Shown piece after piece: positions 5,672 through 8,836 of a stretch of 8,836 nucleotides of DNA. The stretch's first letter is position 1; the number at the start of each line of letters is the position of its first letter. The notes under the pieces are model-generated. The model saw only the letters and a program-made list of their open reading frames with translations. It was not told the origin of the DNA and did not search any database. This stretch comes from Leptospira chreensis. GTDB lineage: Bacteria; Spirochaetota; Leptospiria; Leptospirales; Leptospiraceae. The stretch lies in contig NZ_JAFFPS010000012.1 of assembly GCF_016919165.1 (NCBI RefSeq), positions 1-8,836 on the forward strand, read 5' to 3'. The position numbers and the translations under genes were made by a program.

Positions 5672-5831
5672 GCATAACAGCGTGGAAACGCTGCGCTTCG
5701 GCACAAGGCCTCGCTTGGGCTACGCCACATTCCTCTCCGTCACGCTTCTTGCTCTGCAAGAAGACGCGCCGACGCTAACGCCTCTGCGAGGCTCAGCTAC
5801 GAGGAACGTCGTCTCCACTAGTTCGTTATGC
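5672..5831 (+). repeat. attC-like repeat 7 (site of cassette F)
   Basis: Outer cores GCATAAC (5672-5678) and GTTATGC (5825-5831). Inner boxes GTGGA / TCCAC and TTCCTC / GAGGAA pair; the terminal hairpin is GCCTC-TGC-GAGGC. At 160 bp it is the shortest copy. The arm match with 4841-4857 is 15 of 17 positions. Confidence 0.85.
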
Positions 5832-5865
5832 GAAAGTCGTAAAATTTAAAACAAAAGGAAAATAT

Positions 5866-6426
5866 ATGAACTTAAGTATAACTTTAACTTTAAATTCCCA
5901 AGAAATAGAATTATTAAAAAAAGTATTAGGAATTTCTAATAATTTAGAGCAGGAACTTGCAAAAATTGGCCAAGCAGGTATTGAAGAATATGTCAGAATG
6001 TTCTTAGGGCAAAAAATATTCACTAGAGGATCAGATATCAGAGAATATCGATTATTTCTCTTGATACAAACTTTCTTCAATAATAGAATACCCGAAGAAC
6101 AACAAGTCAGTGATATTTTCCAAACAAAAATTACTGAATCAAGATCACTTATTCGATCGGTATTAGCGAAATATCAATATGAATTAAGGGAATCTTTTGA
6201 TAATACCTTGAAAGAATTGATGGAAAGCCACATCGATCAAAGTAATGAAAAAATTACAGCCGTAATCAATTCAGATTATAAAATTGAGGAATTGAACCGA
6301 ATTTTAAGTTCTATTGACGGTAGTCTTCCTAGCGTAAAAAAGAAAAGAGAAAGTGTCTCAACATACGAATTTGAACGTTCCTCTTTAAATGCACTGAATA
6401 CACATTTTGGAATAGCAAATGAATGA
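5866..6426 (+). CDS. Protein of unknown function, first gene of a two-gene cassette
   Basis: A 186-aa soluble protein I do not recognise. It begins MNLSITLTLNSQEIELLKKV, followed by helical segments. Residues 74-105 (RIPEEQQVSDIFQTKITESR then SLIRSVLAKYQ) could form a helix-turn-helix, and residues 104-150 are a long charged helix of coiled-coil type. There is no signal peptide or membrane segment. AAAGGAA (5854-5860) lies 5-7 nt before the ATG, a good ribosome binding site. The leader from the cassette start is only 40 nt; TAAAAT (5840-5845) might be a -10. It overlaps the next gene by 8 nt, so the two products are made together and probably act together: a soluble sensor or regulator with a membrane partner is one reading. 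Confidence 0.65.
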   Translation: MNLSITLTLNSQEIELLKKVLGISNNLEQELAKIGQAGIEEYVRMFLGQKIFTRGSDIREYRLFLLIQTFFNNRIPEEQQVSDIFQTKITESRSLIRSVLAKYQYELRESFDNTLKELMESHIDQSNEKITAVINSDYKIEELNRILSSIDGSLPSVKKKRESVSTYEFERSSLNALNTHFGIANE

Positions 6427-6817
6427 TCAATTATCTGCATTAAGTTTAATTCTTACATCCTTAAGCATACTTTTTAGCTTATGGCAGAGCCCTATAGATG
6501 AAGTGCTTAAAATTGAAGTAAAACCACATTCAATTGATAATGAAAATTCATACAAGGAAGCTTTAAATATCTTAAATTATAAAGCAATTCCTCTTGCCTT
6601 AGCTGCACTTGGCTCTTTTCTAATTTTTATACCTGATACATTTAGTATAATAAAACAATCAATAGATTCAATCTATTCAAAGTATTGCTGCAAATATGAC
6701 TCAATACAAGCTGGATTTCTATTTGTCCAATTTCTTTCATTTCTTTTAACATTAATAATTATTGGTAAATTAGTTTTACTAATTAAAAAATGCTTTAAAT
6801 TAAACCCTTCAAAATAA
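6419..6817 (+). CDS. Small membrane protein of unknown function
   Basis: A 132-aa protein with three likely membrane segments: residues 5-22 (LSALSLILTSLSILFSLW), about 57-72 (IPLALAALGSFLIFIP) and 98-123 (AGFLFVQFLSFLLTLIIIGK then LVLLIK). The 34-residue stretch between the first two is polar. It starts inside the preceding gene (GGA at 6409-6411, 7 nt before the ATG), so the two are translationally coupled. I see no family motif. Small multi-pass proteins paired with a soluble partner occur as membrane-disrupting effectors in phage defence and as toxin-antitoxin parts, but nothing here proves that. Confidence 0.65.
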   Translation: MNDQLSALSLILTSLSILFSLWQSPIDEVLKIEVKPHSIDNENSYKEALNILNYKAIPLALAALGSFLIFIPDTFSIIKQSIDSIYSKYCCKYDSIQAGFLFVQFLSFLLTLIIIGKLVLLIKKCFKLNPSK

Positions 6818-6828
6818 ATACGACCTTC

Positions 6829-6990
6829 GCATAACAGCAACTAACCGCTTCGCTTCGGGACGAGCCCTCGCTTGGGCTGCGCCACATAGGCTTCTGGCAC
6901 TCCCCTTGCAGTCGCAAGTGTCGTTCCAGTCCCTAACGTCCCGTTCGGGACTCAGGGCCAGCCTACGTCGGTTAGTCTAGTTCGTTATAC
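6829..6990 (+). repeat. attC-like repeat 8 (site of cassette G)
   Basis: Outer cores GCATAAC (6829-6835) and GTTATAC (6984-6990). Inner boxes ACTAACCG / CGGTTAGT give 8 perfect pairs unique to this copy, and TAGGCT..CTGGC / GCCAG-CCTA pair as in repeat 6. The terminal hairpin is GTCCC-GTTC-GGGAC. The arm match with 5826-5841 is 15 of 16 positions. Confidence 0.85.
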
Positions 6991-7040
6991 GCAAGGTCGC
7001 AAAATTTCATTCGATAATCAGAAATAATAAAAAATACAAC

Positions 7041-7069
7041 TTGACCGTAATACAAATACGTGATACATC
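7041..7069 (+). promoter_or_regulatory. Promoter of the RHH-vapC cassette
   Basis: TTGACC (7041-7046), 17 nt, TACATC (7064-7069), which puts the transcription start at about 7076, on or next to ATG 7077. A near-perfect direct repeat CGTAATACA (7046-7054) / CGTGATACA (7059-7067), 13 bp apart, lies in the promoter and could be two half-sites for ribbon-helix-helix dimers. Confidence 0.5.
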
Positions 7070-7076
7070 ATAAAAT

Positions 7077-7337
7077 ATGATCAGTTTACGTCTACCACCA
7101 GAACTAGAAAGAAAATTAGATTCATTTGCCAAATCTGAAGGAAAAAGTCGTACAGAAATTGTAAAAGATTCTATTCTAGAATACATTAAAAATCGAGGCA
7201 CTAATAAATCTCCCTTTGAACTTGGCTTAGATTTATTTGGTAAACATAATTCCGATATTATCGATTTAGCTCAAAATAGAAAAGAATACCTACACAAAGC
7301 AATTGGAAAGAAAAATGAAAAACGTCGCTCTCATTGA
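7077..7337 (+). CDS. Ribbon-helix-helix antitoxin of a VapBC pair
   Basis: An 86-aa antitoxin. MISLRLPPELERKLDSFAKS followed by EGKSRTEIVKDSILEYIKNR is a textbook CopG/Arc-type ribbon-helix-helix (residues 1-40): the strand SLRL, helix 1, the EGKSRTE turn and helix 2. Residues 41-86 (SPFELGLDLFGKHNSDI onward) are the toxin-binding tail, with a basic end KKNEKRRSH. The ATG has no Shine-Dalgarno sequence and lies at the predicted transcription start, so the message is probably leaderless. The last 23 nt overlap the toxin gene. Confidence 0.9.
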   Translation: MISLRLPPELERKLDSFAKSEGKSRTEIVKDSILEYIKNRGTNKSPFELGLDLFGKHNSDIIDLAQNRKEYLHKAIGKKNEKRRSH

Positions 7338-7731
7338 TTCTGGTCCGATCATTGCCCTATTCAATTCAAAAGATAAATTTCACAAACCAACTTTAAAATT
7401 TCTAAAATCATATTCAGGTGAATTAATCTCCTCATGGCCTGTAGTTACTGAAGTTGTCTACCTACTATCTTTCTCCGTTGAAGCTCAATCTGATTTTCTA
7501 GAATGGATTGAAAGAGGGAGTATACACATAATCGATTTAGGTATAGAAGATCTTAAATATATCAAAAATCGAATGAGAAAATATTCGGATCTACCAATGG
7601 ATTTAGCAGATGCTTCTTTAATGTGCATTTCAGAAAAACAAGGAATCGAACGGATTATAAGCATTGATTCAGATTTTTCTATATATAAAAACTTAAAGGG
7701 AAAGTATTTACAAAACCTCTTTAAGGTCTAA
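7315..7731 (+). CDS. vapC: VapC toxin (PIN-domain ribonuclease)
   Basis: A 138-aa PIN-domain toxin. Acidic active-site residues visible are Asp8 (VALIDSGPIIALF), Glu46 (VVTEVVYLL), Asp99 (PMDLADASL) and Asp118 with Asp120 (IISIDSDFSIY). The motifs SGPIIALFN and PMDLADA place it in a different PIN branch from the toxin at 5235. ATG 7315 with GGAAAG (7305-7310) 4 nt upstream is preferred; an in-frame TTG at 7303 would add four residues. It overlaps the antitoxin by 23 nt, so translation is coupled. The stop lies only a few bases from the cassette's left arm; the TAA is followed by ATGCGACCCAGCGTATAAC. Confidence 0.9.
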   Translation: MKNVALIDSGPIIALFNSKDKFHKPTLKFLKSYSGELISSWPVVTEVVYLLSFSVEAQSDFLEWIERGSIHIIDLGIEDLKYIKNRMRKYSDLPMDLADASLMCISEKQGIERIISIDSDFSIYKNLKGKYLQNLFKV

Positions 7732-7743
7732 ATGCGACCCAGC

Positions 7744-7904
7744 GTATAACAGCGTGGAAACGCTGCGCTTCGGCACGAGGCCTCGCTTGGGCTGCGCCAC
7801 ATTTCCCTTCTGTCACTCGTTTGCATCCGCAAACTCTGTGCCAGTCCCTAACGTCCCGTCGGGACTCAGGGTCGGGAAACGTCGTCTCCCCTAGTTCGTT
7901 ATAC
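7744..7904 (+). repeat. attC-like repeat 9 (site of cassette H)
   Basis: Outer cores GTATAAC (7744-7750) and GTTATAC (7898-7904). Inner boxes GTGGA / TCCCC carry one uncompensated mismatch, the exception among the complete copies; TTTCCC / GGGAAA pair. The terminal hairpin is GTCCC-GTC-GGGAC. The arm match with 6985-7001 is 15 of 17 positions. The open frame from 7821 starts inside this repeat; only its part from 7926 is a gene. Confidence 0.85.
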
Positions 7905-7925
7905 GCAAGTGCAAAACCTTTTTAT

Positions 7926-8744
7926 ATGAAAAATGAAGAAATTGAACTAAACAGAAAAGAAATAAAAAAATGGATACCCGATGCAATGGATTTCTATTGG
8001 GAAATTTGCGATAAACATCTATGCTTTGATTTAAATCTAAATAAAACATCAGTTCACGGTAGCAATTACACAGACTTAATTATAGAAACAGGCACACGTT
8101 CATTAATCGAAAACTATCAAAGTTTAATAAATACAATTATATATTCAGAAGCCTATGACAAGCTAGCTGTTAAACTTGAGCCAATCGATAAAAGAATGTC
8201 TTTGAAATTTAAATATCATTTTAGAAATTATTATGCGAGACGAATAATTCCTGCATATCTAGAATTTGCTGATCACATATCTTACCATTTAAATGAAATT
8301 TCAGAGAAAACAATATTTGAATACGATAAAGAACATTTAATTGATTATAGAAAAATACGGGACATATTAGATAAAAAAAATAATGTGAAACATATAAAAA
8401 AGGAAAATGTGAATAGAATATTCGAAATTCTATTTAATAATCTCACTAGTCGTTTACTAGATTTTTTCCAAGTTTATAGAAATACAGTCTACCACCGATA
8501 CGAATTAGGGATTGACCGAATGTTAAAAAGTTTTCGTTCAAGAATAAAAAGCAAAACTTTAGGATTCGTAACAATCTCCACACCAGATGTTAGCATCGGT
8601 GAACTTGAAAATATACATTACGATCAATATGGCAATCCTGATGTTAAATATATTCAATTTAGAGAGCTGGCACCTACTCTATTAATAAATTCGAAGGAAA
8701 CTTTACTTTACTTGAATAGTATAGGCTACATTGCCGAATCATAG
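7926..8744 (+). CDS. HEPN-like protein with Rx4H motif, unknown function
   Basis: A 272-aa cytoplasmic, mainly helical protein. Residues 185-190 read RNTVYH in LDFFQVYRNTVYHRYELGID, an Rx4H motif of HEPN type, following a long helical region (about 55-180). The shape resembles HEPN domains of the Cthe_2314 kind, but that is from memory. The C-terminal 60 residues (from TLGFVTISTPDVSIGELENI) look like a separate beta-containing part. The frame is open back to 7821 inside repeat 9, but the first ATG after the repeat, 7926, is the sensible start. Only 27 nt separate it from the cassette start at 7899, with no clear ribosome binding site or promoter, so it depends on read-through or on a promoter across the junction. 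No partner gene is present. Confidence 0.55.
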   Translation: MKNEEIELNRKEIKKWIPDAMDFYWEICDKHLCFDLNLNKTSVHGSNYTDLIIETGTRSLIENYQSLINTIIYSEAYDKLAVKLEPIDKRMSLKFKYHFRNYYARRIIPAYLEFADHISYHLNEISEKTIFEYDKEHLIDYRKIRDILDKKNNVKHIKKENVNRIFEILFNNLTSRLLDFFQVYRNTVYHRYELGIDRMLKSFRSRIKSKTLGFVTISTPDVSIGELENIHYDQYGNPDVKYIQFRELAPTLLINSKETLLYLNSIGYIAES

Positions 8745-8760
8745 CAAAGTTTGCACCAGC

Positions 8761-8836
8761 GTATAACAGCATGGAAACGCTGCGCTTCGGCACGAGGCCT
8801 CGCTTGGGCTGCGCCACATTTCCCTTCTGTCACTCG
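8761..8836 (+). repeat. attC-like repeat 10 (site of cassette I), cut by the window edge
   Basis: Left core GTATAAC (8761-8767), then a left half nearly identical to repeat 9 (ATGGAAACG in place of GTGGAAACG, TTTCCCTTCTGTCACTCG). The right half is outside the window. The bases before it (8750-8766) are the inverse of the start of cassette I (7899-7915) at 15 of 17 positions. Confidence 0.85.

Larger units (their letters stand above)
1..8836 (+). mobile_element. Integron-type gene cassette array (interior part, no integrase in window)
   Basis: Nine complete or nearly complete cassettes and the tail of a tenth lie head to tail, each holding one or two + strand genes followed by a GC-rich attC-like repeat in the same orientation. 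Deduced cassette spans are A 241-1119, B 1120-2126, C 2127-2981, D 2982-3840, E 3841-4840, F 4841-5825, G 5826-6984, H 6985-7898 and I 7899 to beyond the end. The ends are supported because the first 16-20 nt of each cassette are complementary to the last bases of the same cassette before its own repeat. Gene content is a mixture of unrelated families rich in toxin-antitoxin pairs, typical of large sedentary integrons. No tyrosine recombinase, attI site or integrase promoter is visible, so mobility of this array cannot be judged from the window. An alternative is a non-IntI mobile system that uses long folded sites. Confidence 0.85.

Noticed and set aside
84..7904. Rho-independent terminators formed by the repeats
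   Set aside because: The repeats are GC-rich and highly structured, but none is followed by a T tract. They may slow transcription, but I cannot call them terminators.
7821..7925. N-terminal 35-residue extension of the cassette I protein
   Set aside because: It lies inside repeat 9 and just past the junction; translation through the site is a by-product of an open frame. ATG 7926 is the first start belonging mainly to the cassette.
84..8836. CRISPR array
   Set aside because: The repeats are 160 bp, imperfect and separated by about 700-1000 bp of coding DNA; spacers and repeat lengths do not fit CRISPR.
84..8836. Insertion-sequence or transposon copies
   Set aside because: No transposase is encoded, and the arms differ from unit to unit instead of being shared terminal repeats, which fits cassettes with folded sites better.

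Overview
The window is a run of small, unrelated one- or two-gene units, all on the + strand, separated by ten copies of a GC-rich repeat of about 160 bp in one fixed orientation (nine complete, the tenth cut by the right edge). Repeats begin with GYATAAC (once AGATAAC) and end with GTTATRC (once GTTATCT, once ATTATGC). Their two halves can fold on each other, and sequence differences between copies are mostly compensated on the opposite arm. This is the architecture of an integron gene-cassette array with attC-like sites. The attC-like sites are unusually long, the core boxes fit the textbook RYYYAAC/GTTRRRY only partly, and no integrase lies in the window, so it is either the interior of a chromosomal integron or an array lacking its integrase. 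The AT-rich coding style, the spirochaete-like lipobox (LFFLSC) and the BrnT/CopG and HigBA sequences suggest Leptospira or a close relative. That assignment is from memory of the families, not from a search.

Layout, taking cassette boundaries at G^TT of each right-hand core: tail of an upstream cassette (1-83 plus repeat 1); cassette A 241-1119, BrnT/BrnA-type toxin-antitoxin; B 1120-2126, a cysteine-rich lipoprotein; C 2127-2981, a 186-aa protein with an RNFFAH (Rx4H) HEPN-like motif; D 2982-3840, HigB/HigA of the RelE/XRE kind; E 3841-4840, a second, unrelated HigB/HigA of the E. coli YgjN/YgjM kind; F 4841-5825, Phd/YefM antitoxin plus PIN-domain VapC toxin; G 5826-6984, two overlapping genes of unknown function, the second a small membrane protein; H 6985-7898, ribbon-helix-helix antitoxin plus VapC; I 7899 onward, a 272-aa protein with an RNTVYH (Rx4H) HEPN-like motif.

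The main structural result is that the first 16-20 nt of every cassette are an almost perfect inverted repeat of the last 16-20 nt before its own downstream repeat, in all nine cassettes, with a universal A-C mismatch at cassette nucleotide 10. The match reaches well past the 7-bp core and differs from cassette to cassette. This fixes the cassette ends and shows that each gene unit was a free circle, or a unit with terminal inverted repeats, in its own right.

Five of nine cassettes are toxin-antitoxin operons, which would penalise loss of the array. Each has upstream sequence for its own transcription. In four of them (A, D, F, H) a TTGAC-type -35 and a plausible -10 place transcription start on or within a few bases of the first start codon, with no Shine-Dalgarno sequence, so these first genes look leaderless. 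The downstream gene of each pair usually has a ribosome binding site. Inverted repeats overlap the promoters of A and D (and lie upstream of E), as expected for autoregulation. The two HEPN-like cassettes and the two-gene membrane cassette are the best candidates for undescribed toxin or defence functions.
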